In this document: positions 7,736 to 19,164 of the stretch, piece by piece
How the letters are laid out: every line of letters begins with the position of its first letter
Position numbering within the stretch: position 1 is the first letter of the stretch
Assembly (NCBI GenBank): GCA_022510745.1
Contig: JAFLSY010000003.1
Span: 276,677 to 340,676, forward strand
Origin: Lachnospiraceae bacterium
Lineage (GTDB): Bacteria; Bacillota; Clostridia; Lachnospirales; Lachnospiraceae
DNA: 64,000 bases
Direction of reading: 5' to 3'
Notes under the pieces: generated by a model
What the model was told of the DNA's origin: nothing
What the model saw: only the letters and a program-made list of their open reading frames with translations
Database searches by the model: none
Position numbers and translations under genes: made by a program

Positions 7736-10700
7736 TTATTCCTCGGTTTCAGCACTAACTGCCTCCACTGCTTCTTCCTCTGTTCCCGATACCTCTACGG
7801 TTTCGGTTTCCTCTGCATCTGCTGCCTCTTCTGAGATGTTTGCTTCATTCTTACTGCTGTCCAAATCAATTTCCTCTTCGAAAGAAATCTCACGCACATC
7901 ATCCGAGCTTAAATGCGTGGAACGGTATCTCTTCATACCTGTACCTACAGGAATCAGCTTACCGATAATAACATTTTCTTTCAAGCCGATCAGCGGATCA
8001 ATCTTACCCTTGATCGCTGCTTCGGTCAGAACCTTCGTGGTTTCCTGGAAGGAAGCTGCTGACAAGAAGGAATTGGTCGCAAGCGCCGCTTTGGTAATAC
8101 CTAACATTACCTGCTTGCCCTCTGCGGGTTCCTTGCCTTCCGCAATCAGCTTTTCATTCATTTCCTCATAGTCCAGAACATCTACCAATGTACCGGGTAA
8201 AAACTCCGTATCACCATTGTTTTCGATACGAACTTTCTTTAACATCTGGCGCACGATCACTTCAATATGCTTGTCGGCAATATCAACACCCTGCAGACGG
8301 TAAACACGCTGTACTTCACGCAGCATGTAGTCCTGTACGGCACGAATACCCTTAATCTTTAACAGGTCATGCGGATTGACACTACCTTCTGTCAGTTCGT
8401 CTCCGGCCTCCAATACCTGTCCGTCCATTACCTTAATACGGGAACCGTAAGGAATCAGATATGCCTTGTTCTCTCCGGTTTCCTCATTGGAAATGACAAC
8501 CTCGCGCTTCTTCTTGGTATCGCGGATTTCCACTTTACCGCCGAACTCTGCAATGATCGCAAGTCCTTTGGGCTTTCTGGCTTCAAAAAGCTCCTCTACA
8601 CGGGGAAGACCCTGTGTAATATCGTCACCCGCAACACCGCCGGCATGGAAAGTACGCATGGTCAGCTGGGTACCGGGCTCACCGATGGACTGTGCTGCGA
8701 TAATACCTACAGCCTCACCTACCTGTACGGCTTCACCGGTTGCCATATTCGCGCCATAGCACTTTGCACAGATACCGTTATGGGAACGGCAGGTTAAAAT
8801 AGTACGGATCTTTACCTGCTCAATAGGCTCGCCCTCGGCATCTACGCCTACGCTCAGTATCTTAGCTGCTCTGCTGGGAGTGATCATATGATTGTGCTTT
8901 ACGATCATATTGCCGTCTTTATCATAAATATCCTCACAGGAGAAGCGTCCTGTAATTCTGTCCTTTAAGCCTTCAATGGTTTCCTTACCGTCCATGAATG
9001 CCCTCACACGGATACCGGGAATCTCATCCCTGCCTTCCGCACAATCCATCTCTCTAATGGAAAGTTCCTGAGATACATCCACCATACGTCTGGTCAGATA
9101 ACCGGAGTCCGCGGTACGCAGTGCGGTATCGGACAGACCTTTACGTGCACCGTGGGCTGACACGAAGTACTCCAATACATCCAGACCCTCGCGGAAGTTG
9201 GACTTGATAGGCAGCTCGATGGTTCTACCTGTAGTATCTGCCATCAAACCACGCATACCTGCCAGCTGTTTGATCTGCTGATTGGAACCACGGGCACCGG
9301 AGTCGGACATCATAAAGATGTTGTTGTATTTATCCAGACCGGAAATCAGCTTATCGGTCAGTTCCTTATCCGTCTCATTCCAATTCTCCACAACCGCACG
9401 GTATCTTTCCTCTTCGGTGATCAGACCTCTACGGTAGTTCTGGGCAATCTTATCCACCGTTGCCTGTGCCTTTGCTAACAGTTCCGGCTTCTCAGCAGGT
9501 ACCGTCATATCGGCGATGGATACGGTCATGGCTGCTTTCGTAGAATACTTATAACCCATGGACTTAATGTAGTCCAGCACCTCTGCATTCTTGAACGCAC
9601 CGTGTGTATTGATAACCTTCTCCAGAATCTGCTTTAAGCCACCCTTTTTAACCAGGAAGTCTACTTCCAGCTTTAAGAACTCATCAGGGTTACTTCTGTC
9701 TACAAATCCCAAATCCTGCGGTAATACCTCATTGAAGATAAAACGCCCCAGAGTGGATTCCACATTGCCGGTTACCACTTCGCCGTCTTCTCTGGTCTTG
9801 CTCACTCTTACCTTAATACGGGACTGCAGGGTAATAACTCCGTTTTCATATGCTAAAATAGCCTCGTTCACATTCTTAAAGAACTTACCTTCTCCCTTTG
9901 CGCCCGGTCTCTCCTGGGTCAGATAATAGATACCCAGTACCATATCCTGCGTAGGAACCGCAACGGGGCCGCCATCGGAAGGCTTTAACAGGTTATTGGG
10001 GGAGAGCAGCAGGAAACGGCACTCTGCCTGCGCTTCCACTGACAGAGGCAGATGCACTGCCATCTGGTCACCGTCAAAGTCTGCATTGAAAGCGGTACAT
10101 ACGAGGGGATGCAGCTTAATGGCCTTACCTTCTACCAGAATGGGCTCAAACGCCTGAATACCCAGTCTGTGCAGAGTAGGCGCACGGTTTAACATAACCG
10201 GATGTTCCTTGATAACCTCCTCTAACACATCCCATACGCTGGTATCCAGTCTTTCCACCAGCTTTTTGGCATTTTTGATATTCTGGCTGATGCCTCTCGC
10301 CACCAGTTCTTTCATTACAAAAGGTTTGAACAACTCGATTGCCATCTCCTTGGGCAGACCGCACTGATAAATCTTCAGTTCAGGTCCCACCACGATAACG
10401 GAACGGCCGGAATAGTCCACACGCTTACCCAACAGGTTCTGTCTGAAACGTCCGGATTTACCCTTCAACATATCGGACAGGGACTTGAGCGCTCTGTTAC
10501 CGGGGCCGGTAACGGGACGTCCGCGTCTGCCGTTATCGATCAGAGCATCCACTGCCTCCTGCAGCATTCTCTTCTCATTGCGTACAATGATATCGGGAGC
10601 GCCCAGTTCAAGCAGTCTCTTTAAACGGTTGTTTCTATTGATGATTCTTCTGTATAAATCATTTAAATCGGAAGTTGCAAAACGTCCGCCATCCAACTGT

Positions 10701-11446
10701 ACCATAGGCCGCAAATCGGGAGGCAGCACGGGAATGGCATCCATTACCATCCACTCCGGCTTATTTCCGGACTCTCTGAAAGCTTCTACAACCTCCAGTC
10801 TCTTGATGATACGAGCACGTTTCTGTCCGCTGGATTCCTTCAAACCGGTCTTTAATTCCTCGGCATCTTTCTCCAAGTCGATGGACTGCAAAAGCTCCTT
10901 TATTGCCTCCGCACCCATGCCTACCCGGAATTTATTGCCCCAGGTTTCCCTTGCATCCTGATATTCCTTTTCGGACAAAATCTGCTTGTATTCCAGATTG
11001 GATTCCCCTGCATCCAACACAATGTAGGATGCAAAGTAAAGCACTTTCTCCAGTACTCTGGGGGATAAGTCCAGAATCAGTCCCATACGACTGGGAATCC
11101 CCTTAAAATACCAAATATGGGATACCGGCGCTGCAAGCTCAATATGTCCCATACGCTCTCTACGCACGCTGGATTTGGTCACTTCCACGCCGCATCGGTC
11201 ACAGACAACACCCTTATATCTGATCTTCTTATATTTACCGCAATGACATTCCCAATCCTTACTGGGTCCGAAAATCCTTTCACAGTACAGACCGTCCCGC
11301 TCAGGCTTCAAGGTCCTGTAATTGATGGTTTCAGGTTTGGTTACCTCTCCTCTGGACCACTCTCTGATCTTCTCCGGTGAAGCCAGACCGATCTTGATGG
11401 CATCAAACGTCATGGGCTGATACACTTCGTTTTTTATTTCTGACAT
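7736..11446 (-). CDS. rpoC: DNA-directed RNA polymerase subunit beta'
   Basis: A 1236-residue protein, full length for Firmicutes beta'. It has the N-terminal zinc ribbon ([20 protein letters not shown]), the active-site Mg-binding motif [12 protein letters not shown], the bridge-helix/trigger-loop region with [13 protein letters not shown], and the second zinc site ([13 protein letters not shown]). The C-terminus has an acidic tail of about 40 residues rich in Glu, Val and Ala ([15 protein letters not shown]...), as in clostridial relatives. It starts 32 bases after rpoB and is co-transcribed with it. Confidence 0.98.
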   Translation of the reverse strand: MSEIKNEVYQPMTFDAIKIGLASPEKIREWSRGEVTKPETINYRTLKPERDGLYCERIFGPSKDWECHCGKYKKIRYKGVVCDRCGVEVTKSSVRRERMGHIELAAPVSHIWYFKGIPSRMGLILDLSPRVLEKVLYFASYIVLDAGESNLEYKQILSEKEYQDARETWGNKFRVGMGAEAIKELLQSIDLEKDAEELKTGLKESSGQKRARIIKRLEVVEAFRESGNKPEWMVMDAIPVLPPDLRPMVQLDGGRFATSDLNDLYRRIINRNNRLKRLLELGAPDIIVRNEKRMLQEAVDALIDNGRRGRPVTGPGNRALKSLSDMLKGKSGRFRQNLLGKRVDYSGRSVIVVGPELKIYQCGLPKEMAIELFKPFVMKELVARGISQNIKNAKKLVERLDTSVWDVLEEVIKEHPVMLNRAPTLHRLGIQAFEPILVEGKAIKLHPLVCTAFNADFDGDQMAVHLPLSVEAQAECRFLLLSPNNLLKPSDGGPVAVPTQDMVLGIYYLTQERPGAKGEGKFFKNVNEAILAYENGVITLQSRIKVRVSKTREDGEVVTGNVESTLGRFIFNEVLPQDLGFVDRSNPDEFLKLEVDFLVKKGGLKQILEKVINTHGAFKNAEVLDYIKSMGYKYSTKAAMTVSIADMTVPAEKPELLAKAQATVDKIAQNYRRGLITEEERYRAVVENWNETDKELTDKLISGLDKYNNIFMMSDSGARGSNQQIKQLAGMRGLMADTTGRTIELPIKSNFREGLDVLEYFVSAHGARKGLSDTALRTADSGYLTRRMVDVSQELSIREMDCAEGRDEIPGIRVRAFMDGKETIEGLKDRITGRFSCEDIYDKDGNMIVKHNHMITPSRAAKILSVGVDAEGEPIEQVKIRTILTCRSHNGICAKCYGANMATGEAVQVGEAVGIIAAQSIGEPGTQLTMRTFHAGGVAGDDITQGLPRVEELFEARKPKGLAIIAEFGGKVEIRDTKKKREVVISNEETGENKAYLIPYGSRIKVMDGQVLEAGDELTEGSVNPHDLLKIKGIRAVQDYMLREVQRVYRLQGVDIADKHIEVIVRQMLKKVRIENNGDTEFLPGTLVDVLDYEEMNEKLIAEGKEPAEGKQVMLGITKAALATNSFLSAASFQETTKVLTEAAIKGKIDPLIGLKENVIIGKLIPVGTGMKRYRSTHLSSDDVREISFEEEIDLDSSKNEANISEEAADAEETETVEVSGTEEEAVEAVSAETEE

Positions 11447-11478
11447 CTAAGGCACTCCCTTCCATGCTAAAGTCTGTT

Positions 11479-14400
11479 TTAGTACTCTTCGTCTTCTCCT
11501 ACAAAGGCAGCATCTTCTGCAAAGTCGTCAAAGTCATCCTCTTCCGCGCTGACCAACTCGCCGTCCTCATCGAACTCCTGCTGCTGATAGCCCAATTCTC
11601 CGAGGGACTTCTTCTCATAGTCGTCGTAGTCTTTTCTGTCGCCTTCGATTTCATAACGATAATCGTTGTCGCTGTAGTCTACCATTTCCATGATCTCGAC
11701 CTCGGTATTGTCCTCACGCAGTACACGGACATCCATACCCAGTGCCTGTAATTCCTTCAAAAGTACCTTGAAGGATTCCGGAATACCGGGTTCGGGGATA
11801 TTATCGCCCTTGATGATTGCTTCATAGGTCTTGACACGTCCAACCACATCATCGGACTTCACAGTCAGAATCTCCTGCAGAGTGTAAGATGCACCGTATG
11901 CCTCCAGTGCCCAAACCTCCATCTCACCGAAACGCTGTCCGCCGAACTGGGCTTTACCACCCAGAGGCTGCTGTGTTACTAAGGAGTACGGGCCGGTAGA
12001 ACGGGCATGGATCTTATCGTCTACCAGATGGTGAAGCTTTAAGTAATGCATGTGGCCGATGGTAACGGGACCGTCGAAATACTCACCGGTACGTCCATCG
12101 CGCAGCCTTACCTTACCGTCGCGTGAAATAGGCACGCCCTTCCAGAGTTTTCTGTGCTCTCTGTTGTCGGAAAGATACTGCAGTACCTCGGGAAGCAGTT
12201 CTTTACCATGCTTCTTCTCAAATTCTTCCCACTCCAGATTTACATAATCGTTAGCCAAATCCAGAGTATCCATGATATCCTCTTCGTTAGCGCCGTCAAA
12301 TACAGGTGTCGCCACATTGAAGCCCAGCGCCTTGGCCGCCAGGGACAAGTGAATTTCAAGTACCTGTCCAATGTTCATACGGGAAGGCACACCCAGAGGA
12401 TTTAATACGATATCCAAGGGACGTCCGTTGGGCAGATAAGGCATATCCTCTACAGGAAGCACACGGGAAACAACACCCTTGTTACCGTGGCGGCCTGCCA
12501 TCTTATCACCTACGGAAATCTTTCTCTTCTGTGCAATATAGATACGAACCGCCTGGTTTACGCCGGGAGCAAGCTCGTCGCTGTTCTCTCTGGTAAAGAC
12601 CTTGGCATCCACCACTATACCGTATTCGCCGTGAGGCACCTTTAAGGAAGTATCTCTTACCTCTCTGGCTTTCTCACCGAAAATCGCACGTAACAGGCGC
12701 TCCTCTGCAGTCAGCTCGGTTTCACCCTTAGGCGTCACCTTACCTACCAGGATGTCGCCGGCACGAACCTCCGCACCAATGCGGATAATACCTCTGTCAT
12801 CCAAATCTTTCAAAGCATCATCGCCCACACCGGGAACATCACGGGTGATCTCCTCGGGTCCTAACTTGGTGTCACGGGCTTCCGCTTCATATTCTTCAAT
12901 GTGTACGGAGGTATAGACATCCTCCTGTACCAGTCTTTCGCTTAAAAGTACCGCATCCTCGTAGTTATAGCCTTCCCAGGTCATGAAGCCGATCAGAGGG
13001 TTCTTGCCCAGAGCCAGTTCGCCCTGTGAAGTAGAAGGACCGTCTGCAATCACCTGATGTGCTTCCACGTGATCGCCCTTGGCCACAATGGGTTTCTGAT
13101 TATAGCAGTTACTCTGGTTACTGCGGGTAAACTTGGTTAAGTGGTATTCATCCTTCTCACCGTCGTCATAAGTCATCTTGATCAGGTTGGAGGATACATA
13201 GTCAATGGTACCCGCCTTTTTTGCCACAACGCAGACACCGGAGTCCACTGCCACCTTGGTTTCCATACCGGTTCCCACTACAGGGGCCTCGGTGACTAAC
13301 AGGGGCACCGCCTGACGCTGCATATTGGAACCCATCAGCGCACGGTTTGCGTCGTCGTTCTCCAAGAACGGAATCAATGCCGTCGCAACGGAGAATACCA
13401 TCTTCGGAGATACATCCATGTAGTCGAACATAGCCTTCGGATACTCCTGGGTCTCCTCACGATAACGACCGGACACGGAATTACGGACAAAATGTCCCTT
13501 CTCGTCCAACATCTCGTTTGCCTGTGCTACATGATAATTATCCTCTTCGTCAGCGGTCATGTAGACTACTTCCTCCGTAACACGGGGATTCTCCGGATCC
13601 GACTTGTCAATCTTACGATAGGGAGCCTCTACAAAACCATATTCATTGATTCTTGCATAGCTTGCAAGAGAGTTGATCAAACCGATGTTAGGACCTTCGG
13701 GCGTCTCGATAGGGCACATTCTTCCATAGTGGGAATAGTGCACGTCTCGAACCTCGAAACCTGCACGGTCTCTGGAAAGACCTCCGGGGCCCAATGCGGA
13801 CAGACGTCTCTTATGGGTCAGCTCGCCCAAAGGGTTATTCTGATCCATGAACTGGGACAGCTGGGAGGAGCCAAAGAACTCCTTTACAGCGGCTGTTACC
13901 GGCTTAATATTGATGAGCGCCTGAGGAGAAACATCCTCCGCGTCGTGGGTAGTCATTCTTTCTCTTACCACACGCTCCATTCTGGATAAGCCGATACGAT
14001 ACTGGTTCTGCAGCAGTTCGCCTACCGCACGAATACGTCTGTTGCCCAGATGATCAATATCGTCGTCGTTGCCCAAGTTATATTCCAGATGCATATTATA
14101 ATTGATGGAAGCAAAAATATCTTCCTTGGTAATATGTTTCGGAACCAGCTCATGCGCATTCTTATGAATTGCTTCTGCCAGCGCTTCCGGATCCTCGGAA
14201 AACTCCTCTAAAATCTTAGCTAGCAGGGGATAATATACTATCTCGGTCACGCCCAGTTCTCTGGGATTGCAATCCACATAATGGCAAATGTTTACCATCA
14301 TATTGGAGAGCACCTTGACGTTCTTTTCCTCTGTCTGGATATACACAAACGGAACTGCACAATCCTGAATTTCATCAGCCAATTCCGCCGTTACCTTAGT

Positions 14401-15333
14401 CCCTGCGGCGGCAATGATCTCACCGGTGCCGGGATCAACTACATCCGCAGCCAGAACCTGATGTCTGATACGGTTACGGAATGCCAGTTTCTTATTGAAT
14501 TTATATCTTCCGACTTTTGCCAAATCATATCTTCTGGGGTCAAAGAACATGGCATTAATCAGACTTTCCGCACTCTCTACGCTCAAAGGCTCGCCGGGAC
14601 GGATCTTTTTGTATAACTCTAACAGACCCTCCTGATAGTTCTCAGCAGTGTCCTTTAAAAAGCTTGCTTCGATCTTGGGTTCGTCACCGAACACCTCTCG
14701 GATTTCCTCGTTGGTGCCGATACCCAGCGCTCTGATCAGAACGGTAATGGGTACCTTTCTGGTTCTGTCCACACGAACATAGAACACGTCGTTAGAATCG
14801 GTTTCATATTCCAGCCATGCACCACGGTTGGGAATCACCGTACAGGAGAACAGCCTCTTACCGATCTTGTCATGACCGATGGCATAGTAGATGCCGGGAG
14901 AACGAACCAACTGGCTGACGATAACACGCTCCGCGCCGTTGATCACGAAAGTACCGGTTTCCGTCATAATGGGCAGATCACCCATAAAAATCTCATGTTC
15001 GCTGATCTCTTCCTTCTCTTTATTGTAAAGACGTACCTTCACTTTTAAGGGTGCCGCATAAGTAGCATCTCTTTCCCGGCACTCCTCAATAGAATATTTC
15101 ACATCGTCTTCACACAGTTCAAAGTCAACAAACTCCAGACTCAGGGAACCGCTGTAATCCGCGATCGGAGAAATATCGTCGAAGACTTCTTTTAAGCCTT
15201 CACTCAGAAACCACTGGTAGGAATCCTTCTGGACCTCTATCAGGTTGGGCATCTCCAAAACCTCTTTTTGTCGTGAATAACTCATACGTATATTCTTGCT
15301 TGTGGCAATAGGACGTATTCTGTTCTTTTCCAT
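11479..15333 (-). CDS. rpoB: DNA-directed RNA polymerase subunit beta
   Basis: About 1284 residues. ATG 15333 ([14 protein letters not shown]) is preferred over the ATG two codons earlier because GGGGTG then stands eight bases upstream. Conserved landmarks include the rifampicin-region segment [20 protein letters not shown] with the sensitive-type Asp, His and Ser residues, [16 protein letters not shown], and [12 protein letters not shown]. The C-terminus is a long acidic tail ending in EDEEY. Transcription probably starts at the promoter 15429-15457, as well as by readthrough from rplJL. Confidence 0.97.
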   Translation of the reverse strand: MEKNRIRPIATSKNIRMSYSRQKEVLEMPNLIEVQKDSYQWFLSEGLKEVFDDISPIADYSGSLSLEFVDFELCEDDVKYSIEECRERDATYAAPLKVKVRLYNKEKEEISEHEIFMGDLPIMTETGTFVINGAERVIVSQLVRSPGIYYAIGHDKIGKRLFSCTVIPNRGAWLEYETDSNDVFYVRVDRTRKVPITVLIRALGIGTNEEIREVFGDEPKIEASFLKDTAENYQEGLLELYKKIRPGEPLSVESAESLINAMFFDPRRYDLAKVGRYKFNKKLAFRNRIRHQVLAADVVDPGTGEIIAAAGTKVTAELADEIQDCAVPFVYIQTEEKNVKVLSNMMVNICHYVDCNPRELGVTEIVYYPLLAKILEEFSEDPEALAEAIHKNAHELVPKHITKEDIFASINYNMHLEYNLGNDDDIDHLGNRRIRAVGELLQNQYRIGLSRMERVVRERMTTHDAEDVSPQALINIKPVTAAVKEFFGSSQLSQFMDQNNPLGELTHKRRLSALGPGGLSRDRAGFEVRDVHYSHYGRMCPIETPEGPNIGLINSLASYARINEYGFVEAPYRKIDKSDPENPRVTEEVVYMTADEEDNYHVAQANEMLDEKGHFVRNSVSGRYREETQEYPKAMFDYMDVSPKMVFSVATALIPFLENDDANRALMGSNMQRQAVPLLVTEAPVVGTGMETKVAVDSGVCVVAKKAGTIDYVSSNLIKMTYDDGEKDEYHLTKFTRSNQSNCYNQKPIVAKGDHVEAHQVIADGPSTSQGELALGKNPLIGFMTWEGYNYEDAVLLSERLVQEDVYTSVHIEEYEAEARDTKLGPEEITRDVPGVGDDALKDLDDRGIIRIGAEVRAGDILVGKVTPKGETELTAEERLLRAIFGEKAREVRDTSLKVPHGEYGIVVDAKVFTRENSDELAPGVNQAVRIYIAQKRKISVGDKMAGRHGNKGVVSRVLPVEDMPYLPNGRPLDIVLNPLGVPSRMNIGQVLEIHLSLAAKALGFNVATPVFDGANEEDIMDTLDLANDYVNLEWEEFEKKHGKELLPEVLQYLSDNREHRKLWKGVPISRDGKVRLRDGRTGEYFDGPVTIGHMHYLKLHHLVDDKIHARSTGPYSLVTQQPLGGKAQFGGQRFGEMEVWALEAYGASYTLQEILTVKSDDVVGRVKTYEAIIKGDNIPEPGIPESFKVLLKELQALGMDVRVLREDNTEVEIMEMVDYSDNDYRYEIEGDRKDYDDYEKKSLGELGYQQQEFDEDGELVSAEEDDFDDFAEDAAFVGEDEEY

Positions 15334-15428
15334 TGACATTTCACCCCGTTCTTATATGATATTAAAGCAATTATGTCAGTACTTGCCCATACAAAATAGA
15401 CATAACACACCACAATAGTGCATCATCC

Positions 15429-15457
15429 ATGATACTACAAATTGGAAAAGCAGTCAA
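15429..15457 (-). promoter_or_regulatory. Promoter of rpoBC
   Basis: On the minus strand TTGACT (15452-15457), a 17-base spacer and TATCAT (15429-15434) precede rpoB by about 95 bases. Together with the terminator after rplL it makes rpoBC separately controllable from the ribosomal protein genes. Confidence 0.75.
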
Positions 15458-15506
15458 GAAATTTTTTCTGAATTTTGGAATTTTTAGAATATTATTGAAC
15501 TTTTTG

Positions 15507-15690
15507 AAGACAGCCGGTTTTCTTTTGCCCTGCGGACACGCTTCCGCTAAAGACAGCCGGTTTTCTTTGCCCTGCGGACACGCTTCCGCTCGGCAAAAAA
15601 CGTAACGGTACTAAGACGCCGGGCCGCTGACGCATCCCGCCGCCTAAGGACCGACGTTTTTTAACGGTCCGCAGGGCAAAAGAAATCCTG
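15507..15690. repeat. REP-like palindromic repeat element before rpoB
   Basis: A 41-42 bp unit starting AAGACAGCCGGTTTTCTTT is present twice in tandem (15507-15548 and 15550-15590) with one base of length difference. An inverted copy of its inner part (GTCCGCAGGGCAAAAGAAA) lies at 15667-15688. Between them AAAAAACGT (15595-15603) and ACGTTTTTT (15654-15662) form a second inverted pair. The whole folds as a long nested palindrome. It encodes no protein and looks like a dispersed repetitive element of REP or MITE type. Confidence 0.6.
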
Positions 15691-15748
15691 GATTACTTAT
15701 TGGGAAGTTCTATAAAAACGTCTGTAGGCAATATTCATAGATATAGAT

Positions 15749-15786
15749 AAAAAAGCACCGGGGCAGTATAAGATCTGACCCGATGC
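15749..15786 (-). terminator. Terminator after rplL
   Basis: On the minus strand GCATCGGGTCAG pairs with CTGCCCCGGTGC (15755-15786, ten-base loop, one mismatch), followed by TTTTTTATC. It may be a partial terminator that sets the ratio of ribosomal to polymerase gene expression. Confidence 0.8.
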
Positions 15787-15806
15787 CTTAATATTCAGCA
15801 TGAAGA

Positions 15807-16187
15807 TTACTTTAAGGTAACCTTTGCGCCAACTTCTTCCAGCTTCTTCTTGATGTCTTCGGATTCTTCCTTGGAAGCGCCTTCCTTTACCATCTTAGGA
15901 GCGCCGTCAACAAGGTCCTTAGCTTCCTTCAGACCCAGACCGGTGATCTCACGAACAACCTTGATAACCTTAACCTTCTCAGCGCCAACTTCGGTCAACT
16001 CTACATTGAACTCAGTCTTCTCTTCCTCTGCTGCCGCACCTGCGCCTGCACCTGCTGCTGCAACTACAACGCCTGCTGCTGCAGATACGCCGAATTCTTC
16101 TTCACAAGCTTTTACTAAGTCATTTAATTCCAATACTGTTAGCTCTTTGATTGCATCAATGAGTTCCTGAGCTGTTAATTTAGCCAT
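15807..16187 (-). CDS. rplL: 50S ribosomal protein L7/L12
   Basis: A 126-residue protein from [18 protein letters not shown] (ATG 16187, GGAGG nine bases upstream; an ATG two codons earlier is too close to that site). It has the N-terminal dimerisation domain, an Ala/Gly/Glu hinge (about residues 38-55) and the C-terminal factor-binding domain with [24 protein letters not shown]. It forms the ribosomal stalk on L10 and recruits translational GTPases. It is followed by a terminator and then rpoB. Confidence 0.97.
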   Translation of the reverse strand: MAKLTAQELIDAIKELTVLELNDLVKACEEEFGVSAAAGVVVAAAGAGAGAAAEEEKTEFNVELTEVGAEKVKVIKVVREITGLGLKEAKDLVDGAPKMVKEGASKEESEDIKKKLEEVGAKVTLK

Positions 16188-16268
16188 TTTCATTTACCTC
16201 CATTAATATGTTGTTATTTTCAATGTTTCTGTTGTTTATCGGTGTTGCCGATATTTGTTACAATGAAC

Positions 16269-16892
16269 CTATTCTGCTGCAGGGGCTTCTTCAGCAGGAG
16301 CCTCCTCAGCTACAGGTGCTTCCTCTGCGGGAGCGGGTGCAGCCTCTTCGGCCGCAGAAGCTTCTTCTGTGGAAGCAGCTTCGTCCGAAGCTTTTTCACA
16401 TGCAGAAGCGCCGCCTTTTTCTGCCAGCTGATTCATGACGCGAGCAAAATTGGTGATCGGGGACTGCAGGCTTCCAAGCAGCTTGGAAATGAGTTCTTCT
16501 CTGGAAGGAATGCTTGCAATGCTCTTAATACCGGCCGCATCATATACAGTGCCTTCTACAATACCGCCCTTAATCTCCAGCTTGTCAGCTGTCTTGGCAA
16601 ACTGAGCCAGCACTCTTGCGGGTGCAGTTGCATCCGTATCGGATACTGCCATTGCACTGGGGCCTTCCAGATACTGGGTAAGGCCTTCACAATCCGTACC
16701 CTTGAAAGCGAAGTTCATCATGGTGTTCTTGTAAACCTTGTATGTGACTCCTGCTTCACGCAGTGCACGGCGAAGCTGTGTATCCTGCTCTACAGTCAGA
16801 CCTCTGTGGTCAACCAGCACTACGGACTGTGCGTCTTTGATGCGCTCGGAAATCTCCTGTATAACGGGCTGTTTTAATTCAACCTTTGCCAT
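16269..16892 (-). CDS. rplJ: 50S ribosomal protein L10
   Basis: Starts at ATG 16892 (MAKVELKQPVIQEI) behind AAGGAGG; the longer open frame upstream reads through the L10 leader and is not coding. The 207-residue product binds 23S rRNA by its N-terminal domain (SVVLVDHRGLTVEQD, KVYKNTMMNFAF) and L12 dimers by its C-terminal helix. It carries an extra tail of about 35 residues made almost only of Ala, Glu and Pro after the usual end of L10, longer than the family norm. Expression is probably fed back through the leader at 16951-17089. Confidence 0.95.
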   Translation of the reverse strand: MAKVELKQPVIQEISERIKDAQSVVLVDHRGLTVEQDTQLRRALREAGVTYKVYKNTMMNFAFKGTDCEGLTQYLEGPSAMAVSDTDATAPARVLAQFAKTADKLEIKGGIVEGTVYDAAGIKSIASIPSREELISKLLGSLQSPITNFARVMNQLAEKGGASACEKASDEAASTEEASAAEEAAPAPAEEAPVAEEAPAEEAPAAE

Positions 16893-16950
16893 TTCTTTTA
16901 CCTCCTTATAGAATTTGTGGGAAAATCCCTTGCCGAAAGGAGTTCTAATA

Positions 16951-17089
16951 ATAAGAAAACCTCCCTGAAGACAGGAAGGCATAAAGTCTTAATCAAACTC
17001 TTTCCTCGGTAGGCGCTATGCTTACGTCCGTTTCCGGACACCTACTGTCTTCGGCACATATTTGAAAACCGTTTAATCGATTTCAAACC
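16951..17089 (-). ncRNA. Ribosomal protein L10 leader with attenuator
   Basis: The region upstream of rplJ has the L10-leader hallmarks: GCCGAAGACAGUAGGUG near 17040-17056, matched by CGCCUACCGAGG near 17004-17016. A terminator hairpin follows, CCUUCCUG-UCUU-CAGGGAGG (16960-16979), with a U-rich run, then the rplJ ribosome site. Known leaders of this type bind L10(L12)4 and cause early termination when the protein is in excess. Confidence 0.85.
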
Positions 17090-17095
17090 TTGTAT

Positions 17096-17124
17096 AGAAT
17101 ATCATAGAGAATTCCTGCTGTCAA
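17096..17124 (-). promoter_or_regulatory. Promoter of rplJL
   Basis: TTGACA (17119-17124), 17-base spacer and TATTCT (17096-17101) on the minus strand. The -35 box is part of an 11-bp inverted repeat, CCTGCTGTCAA at 17114-17124 and TTGACAGCAGG at 17173-17183, which could form a hairpin in transcripts reading through from rplA. Confidence 0.8.
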
Positions 17125-17206
17125 TACCTCCATATGCAAATTCCAAAGTCTTGGAACATCTTGCGGATGCTTTTGACAGCAGGATTTTCATCTGAACCGT
17201 AATTAC

Positions 17207-17896
17207 TTAGAATTTCGCAACGCTGACCTTTACGCCGGGCCCCATTGTGGTAGTCAAAGTAATGCTCTTTAAATACTGACCCTTTAATGCGGAGGGTTTT
17301 GCCTTCACGATGGCATCCATCAGTGCGTTAAAGTTCTCAGTCAGCTGCTCCTCGGTAAAGGAAGCTTTTCCTAAAGGAACATGGACAATATTAGCTTTAT
17401 CCAGTCTGTATTCAATCTTACCGGCTTTGATATCGCTTACGGCCTTAGCCACATCCATGGTTACCGTACCGGCCTTGGGGTTAGGCATCAATCCCTTAGG
17501 ACCCAGCACTTTACCCAAACGACCCACAACACCCATCATATCGGGAGTTGCTACTACTACGTCAAAGTCTAACCAGCCGTCATTCTGGATCTTGGGAATC
17601 AGTTCTTCCCCGCCCACATGATCTGCGCCGGCATTTTCTGCTTCGGTCAGCTTGTCACCCTTTGCAAATACCAGAACCTTGACGGTTTTACCGGTTCCGT
17701 TGGGCAGAACTACCGCACCACGGATCTGCTGCTCCGCATGACGTCCGTCACAACCTGTTCTGATATGAGCTTCCACGGTCTCGTCAAACTTTGCAGTTGC
17801 GGTTTTCTTAACCAGTGCGATTGCATCTGCTGTTTCATATAAAGTTGCGCGATCTACTAATTTTGCAGCCTCGCTGTATTTCTTACCATGCTTCAT
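17207..17896 (-). CDS. rplA: 50S ribosomal protein L1
   Basis: A 229-residue protein of full length, [16 protein letters not shown] at the N-terminus, with [20 protein letters not shown], the signature RNA-binding segment of L1, and [10 protein letters not shown] at the C-terminus. L1 forms the mobile stalk at the ribosomal E site and in many bacteria represses the rplK-rplA mRNA. It follows rplK after 57 bases with AGGAGG before ATG 17896. Confidence 0.97.
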   Translation of the reverse strand: MKHGKKYSEAAKLVDRATLYETADAIALVKKTATAKFDETVEAHIRTGCDGRHAEQQIRGAVVLPNGTGKTVKVLVFAKGDKLTEAENAGADHVGGEELIPKIQNDGWLDFDVVVATPDMMGVVGRLGKVLGPKGLMPNPKAGTVTMDVAKAVSDIKAGKIEYRLDKANIVHVPLGKASFTEEQLTENFNALMDAIVKAKPSALKGQYLKSITLTTTMGPGVKVSVAKF

Positions 17897-17953
17897 TCTT
17901 AAATCCTCCTATGGTTCTAACGACAGTTTCCTGTCTCCCAATTTCTTTACTAT

Positions 17954-18379
17954 TTAGTCTTCTACTACAATACCCATGCTTCTTGCCGTTCCGGCAATCA
18001 TGCTCATAGCCGCTTCCAGGCTTGCCGCATTCAAATCCGGCATCTTCATCTCGGCAATTTCCTGAACCTTAGCCTTGGAGATGGTAGCTACCTTGGTCTT
18101 ATTCGGTGCGCCGGAACCGGACTTAATGTTGCACGCTTTCTTCAAAAGTACTGCAGCAGGCGGAGTCTTTGTAATAAAGCTGAAACTTCTGTCTGCATAT
18201 ACAGTAATGACAACAGGGATAATGAGATCGCCCTTATCCGCTGTTCTTGCGTTGAACTGCTTTGTGAATTCAACAATGTTTACACCATGCTGTCCAAGTG
18301 CAGGACCAACAGGGGGAGCCGGGGTTGCTTTGCCGGCAGGAATCTGTAACTTGATATATCCTTCTACTTTCTTCGCCAT
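17954..18379 (-). CDS. rplK: 50S ribosomal protein L11
   Basis: Start ATG 18379 ([20 protein letters not shown]) has AGGAGG upstream; the open frame extends 20 codons further into the structured leader but is not used. The 141-residue product has [26 protein letters not shown] and the C-terminal RNA-binding domain ending [12 protein letters not shown]. It binds the GTPase-associated region of 23S rRNA. Confidence 0.97.
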   Translation of the reverse strand: MAKKVEGYIKLQIPAGKATPAPPVGPALGQHGVNIVEFTKQFNARTADKGDLIIPVVITVYADRSFSFITKTPPAAVLLKKACNIKSGSGAPNKTKVATISKAKVQEIAEMKMPDLNAASLEAAMSMIAGTARSMGIVVED

Positions 18380-18512
18380 AATGGCACCTCCTATAATGTG
18401 GTAATTTGGCGTACCATAGTCTCGGCTTCGCCGAGCCATTCAGAGAATTTTCTAACGAAAATTCTCCCGAAAACATCCTATCGGGAATCTCCCACCATGG
18501 TACTCCCACGGG
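18380..18512 (-). promoter_or_regulatory. Structured rplK leader, candidate L1/L11 control region
   Basis: Three nested hairpins lie just before rplK: CTCGGC-TTC-GCCGAG (18421-18435), a perfect 10-bp stem GAGAATTTTC/GAAAATTCTC (18443-18466), and a stem around 18468-18487 (CCCGA/TCGGG). They are enclosed by GTACCAT (18411-18417) pairing with ATGGTAC (18497-18503). The outer helix ends about 15 bases from the AGGAGG site. This architecture suits a translational control element, for example a binding site for L1, but the binding motif itself is not proven. Confidence 0.55.
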
Positions 18513-18630
18513 CACTTCCGCAGAAATGCCTTTCGTTGCCTATATTATCCGGTGAGGCACGGCCAAAGTCATGCCGGCCGGAGAATATCAAATTAATACA
18601 AATTATTCAGACGATAAACCTTTGATCGTC

Positions 18631-19149
18631 TTAGAGCTTTCTTACTTCCGCAAAACTGATTTCCACAGGGGTCTCCCTGCCGAACATTTCTACATTGATG
18701 GTTGCGGTCTGCTTGCCGTAATCCAGCTTCTGTACAATGCCTACGGTATCCTTCCATACCCCGGCTACAACCGCTATGCTGTCACCTTCGCCAAAGTCAA
18801 TGGTCACATTCTCCATCTTAATACCCAAAGGTTTCATTTCCGCTTCCGTAAGTGGCACCGGTTTACTTCCCGGGCCTACAAATCCGGTCACACCCCTGGT
18901 GTTGCGGACAACATACCAGGTATCGTCATTCATCACCATATTGAGCAGCACATAGCCCGGAAACATCTTTTTCTGGACCGTTTTCTTAGCGCCGTTCTTA
19001 ATTTCCACAACATCCTGCATGGGAACCCTGACCTCCAGAATCTCCTCCGCCAGATGCTTGTTGTTCTCGATGGTCTTCTCAATATTGGCTTTGACCTTGT
19101 TCTCATATCCGGAGTACGTATGCACTACATACCAATTTGCCTCTGCCAT
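18631..19149 (-). CDS. nusG: Transcription termination/antitermination protein NusG
   Basis: A 172-residue protein with the N-terminal NGN domain (MAEANWYVVHTYSGYENKVK, VQKKMFPGYVLLNMVM, RNTRGVTGFVGPGSKPVPL) and a C-terminal KOW domain (VAGVWKDTVGIVQKLDYGK). It binds RNA polymerase and modulates pausing and termination. It is encoded 15 bases after secE in the classic secE-nusG-rplK order. A small hairpin lies at 18612-18632, around its stop codon. Confidence 0.97.
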   Translation of the reverse strand: MAEANWYVVHTYSGYENKVKANIEKTIENNKHLAEEILEVRVPMQDVVEIKNGAKKTVQKKMFPGYVLLNMVMNDDTWYVVRNTRGVTGFVGPGSKPVPLTEAEMKPLGIKMENVTIDFGEGDSIAVVAGVWKDTVGIVQKLDYGKQTATINVEMFGRETPVEISFAEVRKL

Positions 19150-19164
19150 ACAATCACCCTCGCT

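Noticed and set aside
7736..15333. Plus-strand open frames opposite rpoC and rpoB
   Set aside because: They are antisense shadows of strongly conserved polymerase genes, without ribosome sites or known motifs.
11479..15333. Rifampicin-resistance mutation in rpoB
   Set aside because: The resistance-determining segment has the usual sensitive residues (Asp in FMDQ, His in THKR, Ser in LSALG).
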